Assembly: GCA_022565595.1 (NCBI GenBank)
Contig: JAIUML010000009.1
Span: 1 to 64,000, forward strand
Source: Saccharospirillum sp.
GTDB lineage: Bacteria > Pseudomonadota > Gammaproteobacteria > Pseudomonadales > Natronospirillaceae
Length of the DNA: 64,000 nucleotides
Direction of reading: 5' to 3'
The translations under genes and the position numbers were made by a program. Positions 54,090-63,018 of the stretch are shown piece after piece (within the stretch, counting starts at the first letter, position 1; each line of letters opens with the position of its first letter). The notes beneath the pieces are model-generated. The model ran no database searches. It was not told the origin of the DNA and saw only the letters and a list, made by a program, of their open reading frames with translations.

Positions 54090-54944
54090 TCAACCTTTTA
54101 CCGCCCCTGCGGTCATACCACTAACAATGTAGCGGTTGGCAACCAGTGCAAAGAAAATTACCGGTGCCACGATCAGAACCGAGTAGGCGGCAATGACCCC
54201 GTATTGGGCGCCAATCTCTGCGCCACCGAGGAAGCGGGTAATGCCGATGGTCAGTGGTTGTGCATCGCTGCCGGCCAGGAAGAGCGCAAAGAGGTATTCG
54301 TTCCAGGAAATGATAAAGACCAGAATGGCGAGGGCGGTAATGCCCGAGCGAACCACCGGCAGGGAGACGTTCCAGAACAAGCGCCAGGGGCTGCAACCGT
54401 CGACGATTCCGGCTTCTTCAAGCTCCTTGGGGACACCCTCAAAAAAGCCAACCAGCATCCAGGTGGCAAAGGGGATGTGTATGGACAGATGCGCGAGCAA
54501 CAGGCCAACGCGTGAGCCAGAGAGCCCCAATTGTACAAAGAGCAGGAACATCGGCAAGGCCAGCACCACATAGGGCACAAAGCGCATGGCGAGCACCCCG
54601 AATGACACCACAGCCTTTTGCCGGGGGCTGATCTTGTTCAGTCCATAGGCCAGGGGTACACAGACTACGAGAGTGATAATCACGGCGGAAGTCGAGATGA
54701 TCAGGCTATTCTGGAAGAAAAACCAGAAGTCCCCACGGTCGAATGCCACTCTGAAATTGTTCAGACTGAAGTCTTTCAACAGCAGCAAATCCCATGGGCT
54801 GCGAAACAGGGCTGTCTCGTTCAGTGAAGCGGCTAACAACATGATCGGTGGCGCCAGAGCCAGAATCAGCCAGATGAATAGCGCGGCATGAAGTCCCCAG
54901 ACGGTAGTGCGTGTGTGCATGGACCCTTTGACTTTGGTGCTCAT
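54090..54944 (-). CDS. Carbohydrate ABC transporter permease, MalG-like
   Basis: This is a six-helix CUT1-type permease of 284 aa. It begins with a cytoplasmic stretch and the helix LFIWLILALAPPIMLLAASL; the ATPase-contact EAA loop reads EEAGIVDGCSPWRLFWNVSLP. It overlaps the preceding MalF-like gene by four bases and ends 17 bases before the response-regulator start. No ATPase gene is in this locus, so a shared MsmX/UgpC-type ATPase elsewhere must serve it. Confidence 0.93.
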   Translation of the reverse strand: MSTKVKGSMHTRTTVWGLHAALFIWLILALAPPIMLLAASLNETALFRSPWDLLLLKDFSLNNFRVAFDRGDFWFFFQNSLIISTSAVIITLVVCVPLAYGLNKISPRQKAVVSFGVLAMRFVPYVVLALPMFLLFVQLGLSGSRVGLLLAHLSIHIPFATWMLVGFFEGVPKELEEAGIVDGCSPWRLFWNVSLPVVRSGITALAILVFIISWNEYLFALFLAGSDAQPLTIGITRFLGGAEIGAQYGVIAAYSVLIVAPVIFFALVANRYIVSGMTAGAVKG

Positions 54945-55831
54945 TGTGTCCTGGCCTCCAGTTTGCGGTAGAGAGTTATGTAGACCCAGGCGAAGGTCGC
55001 CATGATGATGAACATGGTGAAGGCGACGGTATTGGCCATGCCCATATCCTGGTTGGCGATGCCACGATTGTATGCGAACACACTCAATACGGTGGTCGAC
55101 CGGCCCGGGCCACCGCCGGTCAGTGCCATGATCATGTCAAACTCACGGAAAGCACTGGTGATGACGATGATGGAGACAAAGAGTATATGCGGGCCCATTT
55201 GCGGCAGAATCACACTCCACAGGGTGCGGGTGGCGGAGGCGCCATCCATACGGGCTGCCTCATAGAGGTCTTCCGGTATGGTGGTCAGGGCGGCATAGAA
55301 CACCAGAATGGCCAGAGGGGTCAGCTGCCAGGAGTTCGAGATGATGGTGGCAATCAAGGCGGTTTCCCGATCCAGCAACCAGTAAGGCTGCGGTAGGCCA
55401 AAGAGGCCGGTTACTTGATTGAGCAGTCCAAACTCCTGCTGCCAGATGAACAGCCGCCAGGCGATGCCGCCGACGACAGGGGTCATGACAAAGGGAATCA
55501 GGAATAGGGCGATCCAGGTGGAGCGAAACCGCACCAGTTTGGAGTTCAGCAGGAACGTGATAATGATGCCGAAACCCACGGCCAGCACCAGGCAGCCAAG
55601 GGTAAAAATAGCGGTGGTTTTCAGCGACAGTATGTACAGCGGGTCCTGAAACGCATAGCGGTAATTTTCCAGCCCGACATAGAATTGATTGCGAAAATCG
55701 TAGAGGAATACGTCGTGCAGGCTGAGCCGGAAGCCCATGGCCAGCGGTGCGCCGACGATCATGATCATCATGATCAGGCCAGGGGCAATGAACCACCAGC
55801 CTCGGGTGAAACGGTGTTGGTTACCAAACAT
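54941..55831 (-). CDS. Carbohydrate ABC transporter permease, MalF-like
   Basis: This is the partner CUT1 permease, 296 aa, six helices. The N-terminus GWWFIAPGLIMMIMIVGAPL and the EAA loop YEAARMDGASATRTLWSVILP are typical. It starts 79 bases after the stop of the solute-binding-protein gene, across a hairpin that may reduce permease expression. Substrate: a di- or oligosaccharide or polyol is likely from the family; not defined. Confidence 0.93.
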   Translation of the reverse strand: MFGNQHRFTRGWWFIAPGLIMMIMIVGAPLAMGFRLSLHDVFLYDFRNQFYVGLENYRYAFQDPLYILSLKTTAIFTLGCLVLAVGFGIIITFLLNSKLVRFRSTWIALFLIPFVMTPVVGGIAWRLFIWQQEFGLLNQVTGLFGLPQPYWLLDRETALIATIISNSWQLTPLAILVFYAALTTIPEDLYEAARMDGASATRTLWSVILPQMGPHILFVSIIVITSAFREFDMIMALTGGGPGRSTTVLSVFAYNRGIANQDMGMANTVAFTMFIIMATFAWVYITLYRKLEARTQ

Positions 55832-55881
55832 CGGTCTTCTCCAGATAAAGCGATGCAGCCGGCCGACGCCGGTTGGAAAAA

Positions 55882-55902
55882 GGGGGGGCGCTGAGGCCCC
55901 CC
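55882..55902 (-). terminator. Attenuator-like hairpin between binding protein and permease genes
   Basis: Read leftward, GGGGGG (complement of 55902-55897) pairs with CCCCCC (complement of 55888-55883), with one further C-G pair and a six-base loop, and is followed by five T residues. Partial termination here would favour the binding protein over the permeases. Confidence 0.6.
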
Positions 55903-55909
55903 AAAGGGT

Positions 55910-57268
55910 TCAGTTTATGTAGCCAGCACGGCGGAAAGTCTGGTTCATGTTGCGTACCCAGCGGTTCTGGGCTTGCTCAGCGGTCAGGTCGCCCGAGAAT
56001 AAATCGGTGATGTAGTCCACAGTGCCTTGCCACATGGCGGCGCCGTACTCAGGGATGCCCTGGCGGATGAAGACGGCTTCCAGTGTTTTCTCGTAGGCAG
56101 GCAGGAAGGCTTCAAAGTAGGGTTGCATGGCACGCAGTTCCGGGTTGGTGAAGTGCGCAGAGCGTGAGAATTGCAGGCTTTGTTTGGCCCACTCGACTTC
56201 TTCATCCTGCAGCATCCACTTCAGGAATTTGAAGGCTTCTTCCGCCTGGGGTGTATCGAAAACCAATACACCGCCACCGCCAAGAAAGGGTACGCCCTGG
56301 TCATAACCGGCCAGGTTGTCTTCCCATACCGGTAACGGCTGATAAGCAACCTTGCCAGCGGCTTGACCGGCCGGGTCTTCTACGGTGGCGATGCCTTGTG
56401 GCCACATGGTGGCCATGGCCAGGCGGCCATCACGGAAGTAGTTCAGCCCTTCCAGGAAAGCCCAGTTTTGTGCTTCACGCGGAGCATTATTCTTGGCAAT
56501 ATCAACAAAGTAATCGGTCACTTCACGCAGGATAGGGTGGTCGAGATCTGGTTGGAAATTTTCGTCAAACCCCAAACCTGTTGAATAGAGCATGACGATA
56601 AAGCTGCGAGCAATACCGTTGCCTGAACCCAGGGCATCAGCCCAACCATAGAGTGGGCGATCCAGTGTTTCACCAGCGACCGTAGCACCAGCTGGACGGG
56701 TAAAGAAATCGGCCACTTCTTTTAATTCGGCAAAGGTGGTGGGGATTTCCAGTTCGCGACCATACTGCTCGCGAAAGGCAGCCTGTTCATCGGGGTGAGA
56801 GAAAAAGTCCTCACGGGCGATCAGCATTGGTGCTGCTGGTGTGGTGGGCAGGGCAATGTATTCGCCAGGGCGTGCCGAGCTGCGCATATGGCTCTCGACC
56901 ACAAGGTCAGGGTAAGCGGATACATCAAAATCGTACTTTTCTATGTAGGGCGTCAAATCCACCACATAGTCGGCGAAGCTGCCAAACCAGCCCGGACTGT
57001 GGTAGCCCAGATCCCAGCGGCCAGTACCGCCAATGGCCTCAATGGACATGCGGTCACGTAATTGATCGGGTGGCAGAATTTCGCCAATGACTCTAATTCC
57101 GGTTTCTTCGTAATACTTGGGGGCGAAGTAGTTGACCACCGCATCGGCTTCTTCACCGGGGTGCAGTGCCCAACGGATCGTGGTTTCCTGAGCACTGGCA
57201 ATGCCAGCGGCCATGGCGCTGGCCAGTGTCAAACCGGCCAGGCTTTTTGCAAAGGTTGAATAGGACAT
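55910..57268 (-). CDS. Carbohydrate ABC transporter substrate-binding protein
   Basis: This is a CUT1 (MalE/UgpB cluster) periplasmic binding protein of 452 aa. Signal peptide: SLAGLTLASAMAAGIASAQ. The mature protein begins ETTIRWALHPGEEADAVVNYF; other features are RWDLGYHSPGWFGSF, ALPTTPAAPMLIARED and GGGGVLVFDTPQAEEAFKF. It is the first gene of the uptake-sensing operon reading leftward. ATG 57268 follows AGAGGGTTAGATC. A tandem TGTAAT element lies 107 bases upstream. Confidence 0.93.
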   Translation of the reverse strand: MSYSTFAKSLAGLTLASAMAAGIASAQETTIRWALHPGEEADAVVNYFAPKYYEETGIRVIGEILPPDQLRDRMSIEAIGGTGRWDLGYHSPGWFGSFADYVVDLTPYIEKYDFDVSAYPDLVVESHMRSSARPGEYIALPTTPAAPMLIAREDFFSHPDEQAAFREQYGRELEIPTTFAELKEVADFFTRPAGATVAGETLDRPLYGWADALGSGNGIARSFIVMLYSTGLGFDENFQPDLDHPILREVTDYFVDIAKNNAPREAQNWAFLEGLNYFRDGRLAMATMWPQGIATVEDPAGQAAGKVAYQPLPVWEDNLAGYDQGVPFLGGGGVLVFDTPQAEEAFKFLKWMLQDEEVEWAKQSLQFSRSAHFTNPELRAMQPYFEAFLPAYEKTLEAVFIRQGIPEYGAAMWQGTVDYITDLFSGDLTAEQAQNRWVRNMNQTFRRAGYIN

Positions 57269-57374
57269 CGTGATCTAACCCTCTTTTTGTAATCATCAGG
57301 TTTTGGCTTGTCCTGTGCATTCACAGGATGACACGAAGTCTGGCCCTGTCGGGTTAATGCCGAATGTCATTGGC

Positions 57375-57389
57375 ATTACAAATATTACA
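57375..57389 (-). promoter_or_regulatory. Tandem TGTAAT operator-like site, sugar operon
   Basis: On the minus strand this reads TGTAAT-ATT-TGTAAT, a perfect direct repeat with nine-base period. The same arrangement occurs at 59122-59136. It lies upstream of the binding-protein gene and is a candidate site for the OmpR-type regulator at 53345. Confidence 0.45.
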
Positions 57390-57427
57390 GCAATATGAAT
57401 GAGCCGAACGCCTGGATCAGGTTCTGT

Positions 57428-58390
57428 TCAGTTCGCCATCCGTTTGCTGAGCAAGGTTTCCAGTTTTTTCAGGTCGGCATCAAAGCCGCGTATGCCCTCG
57501 GCCAATTTGTCGGTGGCCATGGGGTCCTGATTCATCGCCCAACGGAATTCGGCCTCGCTCAGGCGGTTTGGTCTGGGGGCATGGTCGCCCGCATCTTTCA
57601 AGGCAGGTGTGAGCGGCTCATCGCGGCTGGCCAGCTCTTCGAGCAGGGCTGGGCTGATCGTCAATCGGTCACAGCCTGCCAGAGCAATGATCTCACCGCT
57701 GTTGCGGAAACTGGCACCCATGACTACGGTCGAGTATTGATGTCTGCGGAAGTAGTGGTAAATGGATGTGACTGATTGCACGCCGGGTTCCTCAGACGGG
57801 CTGTATTCCCGGTTCGGGTTCTTATGCTTGTACCAGTCGAGAATCCGACCGACAAAGGGCGAAATCAGGTAGACGCCCGCTTCGGCACAGGCTCGGGCTT
57901 GGGCAAAATTGAAAATCAGGGTGAGGTTACACTGGATGCCTTCCTGCTCCAGTACCTCTGCCGCACAAATGCCTTCCCAGGTTGCCGCGAGCTTGATCAG
58001 AATGCGCTCGTTAGGGATGCCGGCGTCATTGTACAAGGCTACCAATTGGCGAGCCTTGTTGATGCTGGCCTGAGAGTCGAAGGACAGGTGCGCACTGACC
58101 TCGGTAGAGACGCGTCCTGGCACGGCTTTTAGAATTTCGCAGCCCATGGCGACAATCAGCCGGTCACAGACTTCCTCCAGTACGTCTTTTTGTGAGCCTT
58201 GTGTCGAAGCCTGTGCTGTCTTGATCACTTGATCGATCAAGGCGTCATACTGGCCTGATTGGACGGCTTTCAGAATGAGCGAGGGGTTGGTGGTCGCATC
58301 CTGCGCAGAGAAGCGGCGTATGGCCTCAAGGTCTCCGGTATCGGCAACGACAGTGCTGTAGCGTTTCAATTGGTCCAGTAAGGTGCTCAT
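57428..58390 (-). CDS. tal: Transaldolase
   Basis: Transaldolase of the TalB type moves dihydroxyacetone units in the pentose phosphate pathway. It is 320 aa and full length: [11 protein letters not shown] and [10 protein letters not shown] near the start, the Schiff-base lysine in [11 protein letters not shown] near residue 132, [12 protein letters not shown], and [11 protein letters not shown] chose ATG 58390 ([11 protein letters not shown]), with AGGA upstream, over the ATG two codons before. It starts eight bases after the kinase stop, so the two form an operon. Confidence 0.95.
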   Translation of the reverse strand: MSTLLDQLKRYSTVVADTGDLEAIRRFSAQDATTNPSLILKAVQSGQYDALIDQVIKTAQASTQGSQKDVLEEVCDRLIVAMGCEILKAVPGRVSTEVSAHLSFDSQASINKARQLVALYNDAGIPNERILIKLAATWEGICAAEVLEQEGIQCNLTLIFNFAQARACAEAGVYLISPFVGRILDWYKHKNPNREYSPSEEPGVQSVTSIYHYFRRHQYSTVVMGASFRNSGEIIALAGCDRLTISPALLEELASRDEPLTPALKDAGDHAPRPNRLSEAEFRWAMNQDPMATDKLAEGIRGFDADLKKLETLLSKRMAN

Positions 58391-58398
58391 GATCATCC

Positions 58399-59052
58399 TC
58401 AGGCAGTCGGTTGGTTGGCATCGTTGATCAGGGTCAGGTCGGCATCCAGGCTCTGTTCGAGCACGAGCCGGGCGTTGATCAGGTCATTGCCCTGGGCTTT
58501 CTTCAACGCCTGTTCCGGGGGGTGGCCGAAGCCAAGCCAGCGCTCGACCAGGCGCTGTTCAAGCTGATCGAGCGAGGTCTTCAAGAAAACGCTGGCATCA
58601 AAGCATTCGACCAGGTTGCGCCAGACGGGTGCGTCCAACAGCAGGTAGTTGCCTTCGATGACGACGATGCGGGTGTCGGCCTTGAGCACGCCCGAATTGG
58701 GCACGGAGCACTCCTGGCTGCGATCATAGGTGGGGTAGGGCAGGTCAGCCCGGGTCTCTCTGAGCTGTTTGACCAGGTCGACCAGGCCCTGGGCATCAAA
58801 GGTCTCCGGTGCGCCCTTGCGGAACAGCAAGCCACGCGCTTCCAGAACGTCGTTGTCCAGATGGAAGCCGTCCATGGGCAGCAGTGCGGCCTTGGCCTGC
58901 CCACGGTTAAGCTGTTCGACCACCGCTTCGGCGAGGGTAGATTTGCCTGAACCCGGCGGGCCGACTATGGCGATTACTACACGGTGCTCGGGCTGTTCCA
59001 GCGTTTCGATCAATTGCAGGATGCGCTGGGTATTGGTGGCTATGTCTGTCAT
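58399..59052 (-). CDS. Nucleoside/sugar kinase-like P-loop protein
   Basis: This is a uridine kinase/FrcK-like P-loop kinase of 217 aa. Walker [13 protein letters not shown] near residue 30 is followed by [20 protein letters not shown] and [11 protein letters not shown], the usual pattern of the PRK/UDK superfamily. Members phosphorylate nucleosides, pantothenate or sugars. Its position directly before transaldolase, and the tandem TGTAAT site upstream, suggest a sugar or sugar-derived substrate; this is inference. ATG 59052 is chosen; the upstream extension is not conserved. Confidence 0.85.
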   Translation of the reverse strand: MTDIATNTQRILQLIETLEQPEHRVVIAIVGPPGSGKSTLAEAVVEQLNRGQAKAALLPMDGFHLDNDVLEARGLLFRKGAPETFDAQGLVDLVKQLRETRADLPYPTYDRSQECSVPNSGVLKADTRIVVIEGNYLLLDAPVWRNLVECFDASVFLKTSLDQLEQRLVERWLGFGHPPEQALKKAQGNDLINARLVLEQSLDADLTLINDANQPTA

Positions 59053-59121
59053 CGGTTTCGTCTCGTCTCGACTGATGACAGGCAGTATGTGACAAACGCA
59101 TGAATGACGCATGTCGGAACT

Positions 59122-59136
59122 ATTACAATTGTTACA
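59122..59136 (-). promoter_or_regulatory. Tandem TGTAAT operator-like site, kinase-transaldolase operon
   Basis: On the minus strand this reads TGTAAC-AAT-TGTAAT, matching the 57375 element in spacing and all but one base of the repeats. It lies 70 bases upstream of the kinase ATG. Confidence 0.45.
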
Positions 59137-59142
59137 AGAGGG

Positions 59143-59166
59143 CGGGGGTGGGCTGCACCACCCCCG
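59143..59166 (-). terminator. Hairpin after the CoA-transferase gene
   Basis: CGGGGGTGG (59143-59151) and CCACCCCCG (59158-59166) form a perfect nine-base stem with a six-base loop, just downstream of the leftward CoA-transferase stop at 59175. The T run after it is weak (CCCTCTTGT). Confidence 0.55.
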
Positions 59167-59174
59167 AGGTTGGT

Positions 59175-60398
59175 TCAGCCAATCACGCCGCGTTCCACCA
59201 GTCCGGCCAGTTGCTCGTCGCTCAGGCCCAGTTCCTGTTGCAACACCGCGCGGGTATCGCCGCCGAGCACAGGGCCTGGCCGGTCATACTGCACCGGGCT
59301 GGCACTGAATTTGATCGGGTTGGCAATGCTGGGAATCTCGCCCTGTGCTGCATCGTGCAGCGCCAATTGCATGCCCCGGTGTTGTACCTGGGCATCGGCG
59401 AAGACCTGATCCAGGGTGTTGATCGGACCACAGGGTACCTTGGCGGCCGCCAATTCTGTTAGCCACCAGTCGCTGCTGCGTTCACGCATCCGGGCTTCAA
59501 CCATGGGCACCAGGCTGTCGCGATGACGCACCCGGTTCTGGTTGCTGGCGTAGCGTTCGTCCTGAGCCAGTTCCGGGCAGCCGGCCAGTTCGCAAAAGCG
59601 CTGGAACTGGGTGTCGTTACCGACAGCGAGAATCACAAAGCCATCTTCGGTGGCAAAGGCCTGATAGGGCACAATGTTGGGGTGTGCGTTGCCAAGACGC
59701 TCCGGTACCTTGCCCGAAGACAGGTAGTTCATGCCCTGGTTGGCAAGGCAGGCGACTTGCACGTCGAGCAAGGCCAGGTCTATGTGCTGGCCATGTCCGG
59801 TGCGCTGGCGGTAGTGCAAAGCCGCCTGGACGGCGTTGGCGGCGTAGAGGCCGGTGAGGATGTCGGCCAGCGCGACGCCCACCTTCATGGGTGTGCCGTC
59901 GGGCTCGCCGGTGATGCTCATCAGCCCGCCCATGGCCTGAATCATGAAATCGTAGCCGGGGCGGTCCTTGTAGGGGCCGTCCTGACCAAAGCCGGTGATC
60001 GAGCAGTATACCAGGCCGGGGTTGATGGCCTGCAAGCTGGTGTAGTCCAGGCCATACTTTTTCAGGCCGCCGACCTTGAAGTTCTCAACCAGCACGTCGG
60101 CTTCGCGCACCAGGTCGTAAATCAGTTGTTGACCTTCGGCCTGGGTGATGTCGACAGCCAGGGAGCGTTTGCCTCTGTTGGCGCTGTGGAAATAGGCCGC
60201 GACGGGCTCACCATTATTTTGGGTAAAGAATGGCGGGCCCCAGGTACGGGTATCGTCCCCCTGGCCGGGCCGCTCGATCTTGATCACCTCGGCGCCGAAG
60301 TCGGCCAGCATCTGGGTGGCCCAGGGGCCGGCCAGAATACGGCTGAGATCGACCACCTTGACGCCCGCAAGGGCGCCCGGGTTGGTAGCTTGGCTCAT
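59175..60398 (-). CDS. CaiB/BaiF-family (class III) CoA-transferase
   Basis: This is a class III CoA-transferase of 407 aa: VVDLSRILAGPWATQMLADFGAEVIKIE at the start, ADVLVENFKVGGL, SITGFGQDGPYKDRPGYD and the catalytic Asp region VGVALADILTG. Members move CoA between dicarboxylic or carnitine-type acids. Lying 13 bases after glutaryl-CoA dehydrogenase, it most likely makes glutaryl-CoA from glutarate, as the SUGCT group does; this is inferred from context. ATG 60398 (MSQATNPGALAGVK) is chosen over an upstream start with an unconserved extension. Confidence 0.92.
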   Translation of the reverse strand: MSQATNPGALAGVKVVDLSRILAGPWATQMLADFGAEVIKIERPGQGDDTRTWGPPFFTQNNGEPVAAYFHSANRGKRSLAVDITQAEGQQLIYDLVREADVLVENFKVGGLKKYGLDYTSLQAINPGLVYCSITGFGQDGPYKDRPGYDFMIQAMGGLMSITGEPDGTPMKVGVALADILTGLYAANAVQAALHYRQRTGHGQHIDLALLDVQVACLANQGMNYLSSGKVPERLGNAHPNIVPYQAFATEDGFVILAVGNDTQFQRFCELAGCPELAQDERYASNQNRVRHRDSLVPMVEARMRERSSDWWLTELAAAKVPCGPINTLDQVFADAQVQHRGMQLALHDAAQGEIPSIANPIKFSASPVQYDRPGPVLGGDTRAVLQQELGLSDEQLAGLVERGVIG

Positions 60399-60411
60399 GT
60401 CAGCACTCGCT

Positions 60412-61587
60412 TCAGGAGAAGGCTTGCAGGCCTGTTTGGGCACGGCCGAGAATCAGGGCGTGAATGTCGTGTGTGCCTTCGTAGGTATTCACTGCTTCGA
60501 GGTTCATGACATGGCGAATGACACCGTATTCGTCGCTGATGCCGTTGCCGCCATGCATGTCGCGGGCAACGCGGGCGATGTCGAGCGCCTTGCCGGCGTT
60601 GTTGCGCTTCATCATGGAGACGATTTCCACCGGGCAGGCGTTGTCGTCCATCATCCGACCCATGCGCAAGCAACCCTGCAGGCCGAGGCTGATTTCGGTT
60701 TGCATGTCGGCCAGTTTTTTCTGGATCAGCTGAGTCGCGGCTAGTGGCCGACCGAACTGGATGCGCTCCAGGGTGTAGCTGCGAGCGGCGTGCCAGCAGG
60801 CTTCAGCGGCACCCATGGCACCCCAGGCGATGCCGTAACGGGCCTTGTTCAGGCAGCCGAAGGGGCCTTTCAGGCCAGCGACGTTGGGCAGCAGGTTCTG
60901 TTCGGGAACAAACACCTCGTCCATGACGATTTCGCCTGTAATGGAGGCGCGCAAACTGAATTTGCCTTCGATCTTGGGTGCAGTCAGACCTTTCATGTCG
61001 CGCTCGAGGACGAAACCGCGAATGACATCGTCCAGCTTGGCCCAGACGATAAATACGTCGGCGATGGGGGAGTTTGTGATCCACATTTTGGCGCCGTTGA
61101 GGATATAGCCACCGGTGGTTTTGGTGGCTTTGGTGCGCATGCTGCCTGGGTCGGAGCCGGCGTCGGGTTCGGTGAGGCCGAAGCAGCCGATGAGTTCGCC
61201 GGTGGCGAGCTTGGGCAGGTATTTTTTGCGCTGTTCGTCGTTGCCGTAGGCGAAGATGGGGTGCATGACCAGTGAAGATTGCACGCTCATGGCGGAGCGG
61301 TAGCCGCTGTCGATGCGTTCGACTTCGCGGGCGATGACGCCATAGGCGACGTGACTGGCGTTCACACAGCCGTATTCTTCGGGCAGGGTGACGCCGAGCA
61401 TGCCGAGCTCGCCGAGTTCAAGCATGATGGCGGGGTCGAATTTCTCGTGGCGGTTGGCTTCCTGGACTCGGGGCAGCAGTTGTTGCTGGCAGTAGTCGTG
61501 GGCGGTGTCCAGGATCATACGTTCGTCTTCGTTGAGTTGCTGGGTGAGTTGGAAGGGATCGGCCCAGTCTAGAGCAGTACGTGACAT
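60412..61587 (-). CDS. gcdH: Glutaryl-CoA dehydrogenase
   Basis: This acyl-CoA dehydrogenase oxidises and decarboxylates glutaryl-CoA to crotonyl-CoA in lysine/tryptophan or glutarate breakdown. The 391 aa carry [17 protein letters not shown], the GcdH-type [38 protein letters not shown] and the catalytic Glu in [14 protein letters not shown] near residue 370. The Arg-Ala-Ser in the substrate loop favours glutaryl-CoA. ATG 61587 follows AGAGGCACACC. It is first of a two-gene operon with the CoA-transferase and is divergent from a LysR gene. Confidence 0.93.
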   Translation of the reverse strand: MSRTALDWADPFQLTQQLNEDERMILDTAHDYCQQQLLPRVQEANRHEKFDPAIMLELGELGMLGVTLPEEYGCVNASHVAYGVIAREVERIDSGYRSAMSVQSSLVMHPIFAYGNDEQRKKYLPKLATGELIGCFGLTEPDAGSDPGSMRTKATKTTGGYILNGAKMWITNSPIADVFIVWAKLDDVIRGFVLERDMKGLTAPKIEGKFSLRASITGEIVMDEVFVPEQNLLPNVAGLKGPFGCLNKARYGIAWGAMGAAEACWHAARSYTLERIQFGRPLAATQLIQKKLADMQTEISLGLQGCLRMGRMMDDNACPVEIVSMMKRNNAGKALDIARVARDMHGGNGISDEYGVIRHVMNLEAVNTYEGTHDIHALILGRAQTGLQAFS

Positions 61588-61624
61588 TGTGGTGTGCCTC
61601 TTTGTTTGGCTTGTTCGTATTTCG

Positions 61625-61755
61625 TGGGGAAACCCGCAGCCGCTACCCGGTATGGGTGATCGGGGTCGCTGTAGACCCATCCATGGGAGCTTGACTTCGG
61701 CATCTTGCCTCAGACATCCCCGCCCACCCATACCGGGCATCGGCTGCTGGCCCTC
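61625..61755. repeat. GC-rich intergenic inverted repeat, family R1 copy 3
   Basis: A 30-base outer stem, 61636-61665 with 61718-61747, matches at 26 of 30 positions. The central part shares the layout GGGGTCG...GTA...CCATCCATGG...CATC...CCCC with the copies near 0.1 and 26.1 kb. It fills part of the 323-base gcdH-lysR gap, the rest of which is AT-rich near 61840-61890 and probably holds the lysR promoter. Confidence 0.75.
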
Positions 61756-61910
61756 TCGGCTTCATTCAAGATGAAACCATCGCATATCGATCAGACTCGA
61801 TAAGCGCTCGGTGTGTGATTGAGTTTGAAAGTAGCAATGCCACTGGTAAAAGTAAAATATATGGAATATATTTTTTCTATATATAAAAGTTATAGTCAGG
61901 TGGTTGGGTG

Positions 61911-62792
61911 ATGAATGTTGAGGCGTTGAATTTCAAGAAGTTGTTGTATTTCAGTGATTTGGCGGCGACGGGGAGTTTTTCGAAGTCGGCTCGAAGGTTG
62001 GGCATTGCGCAGCCGGCGTTGAGTATTTCGATGCGTAAATTGGAAGAAGATGTGGGTTTGAAGCTGATCAATCGGGCTGAGCGGCGGATGACGTTGACCA
62101 GCGATGGGGAGGTGTTGCTGAAGTACGCGCGTTTGATCATGGCTCAATTGGATGAGGCGAGCCAGGAGTTGGGTGAGCTGAAGGGGTTGGAGTCGGGGGT
62201 GGTGCATCTGGGGGCTTCGGCGATGTTGTCGTCCTATTTGCTGGCGCCGAAGTTGATTGCGTTCAAGCAGAAGTTTCCTGGCATCAGGGTGCGGTTGACG
62301 GAGGCGGGAACGGATACGCTGGAGCAGATGGTGATCAATGGTGAGCTGGATCTAGCGTTGGTGCGTTATGAGCCGGAGCATGAGCAGATTCGTCATGCGG
62401 AGAAACTGGAGGAGCAGATTGTGGCCTTGTTGCCGACGCATCATCATCTGGCAGAGAAAGAGGCGATTTCGGTGGAAGCGTTCAGCCAGCAGCCGCTGGT
62501 GTTGTTTCGCAAGGGGTATTTTTTGCGGGAGTCCATTGAGGCCAGGGCTCGACAGGCGAAGCGTGTGCTGGATATTCGGTTTGAGACGAATCTGATTGAG
62601 CTGATGAAGAAGCTGGTACTGGCTGAGGTGGGGTTGAGTACCTGTCTGGATATGATTATCGAGAATGATGCCAGACTTTGTACCCGGCCCTTTGACCCGC
62701 CGATTCCGTTGAATCTGGCCTGGGGTTGGCGCAAGAATCATTATTTGTCGCAGGCGAGTCAGGCGTTTTTGGAGTTCTGGAAGAGCAACTGA
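61911..62792 (+). CDS. LysR-family transcription regulator
   Basis: This is a typical LysR regulator of 293 aa. The N-terminal helix-turn-helix reads FSDLAATGSFSKSARRLGIAQPALSISMRKLEED, followed by a linker helix and a substrate domain with ESGVVHLGASAMLSSYL and GEVGLSTCLDM-type motifs (AEVGLSTCLDM). Divergence from gcdH suggests it controls glutaryl-CoA metabolism. I prefer ATG 61911 to the GTG one codon before; AGGTGG is upstream. GC and codon use look slightly G-rich at third positions compared with neighbours. Confidence 0.92.
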   Translation: MNVEALNFKKLLYFSDLAATGSFSKSARRLGIAQPALSISMRKLEEDVGLKLINRAERRMTLTSDGEVLLKYARLIMAQLDEASQELGELKGLESGVVHLGASAMLSSYLLAPKLIAFKQKFPGIRVRLTEAGTDTLEQMVINGELDLALVRYEPEHEQIRHAEKLEEQIVALLPTHHHLAEKEAISVEAFSQQPLVLFRKGYFLRESIEARARQAKRVLDIRFETNLIELMKKLVLAEVGLSTCLDMIIENDARLCTRPFDPPIPLNLAWGWRKNHYLSQASQAFLEFWKSN

Positions 62793-62851
62793 TCTGTGGG
62801 GGAGGGGACGAGTTGCACTCGACGCTGCGGGCGTAAGCCCGCCCACGACAA

Positions 62852-63014
62852 AGCCAGCAGTCTAACGACTGCCACGTCGATTATGATATCGACGCTCCAA
62901 AGGCTGGAGTGTCGATATCATCATCGACACGGCGTGCGTCAGCACGCTTGGGGTTTTCGGCCGGGCCAGCAGACTAACGCCTGCTACGTCGATGGTGATA
63001 TCGACGCTCCATGG
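62852..63014. repeat. Hairpin and direct-repeat block (family R2)
   Basis: Two direct copies, about 62852-62899 and 62964-63011, share CCAGCAG-CTAACG-CTG-ACGTCGAT and GATATCGACGCTCCA. The first copy is also the left arm of a large hairpin: 62876-62899 pairs with 62905-62928 at 22 of 24 positions around a five-base loop. It lies between the convergent lysR and srkA genes and could terminate both. Confidence 0.75.
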
Positions 63015-63018
63015 GAGT

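Noticed and set aside
61828-61856. Bases resembling the FCQWQYC end of the binding protein (third relic)
   Set aside because: Only about 15 of 18 bases match and no wider similarity; likely chance.
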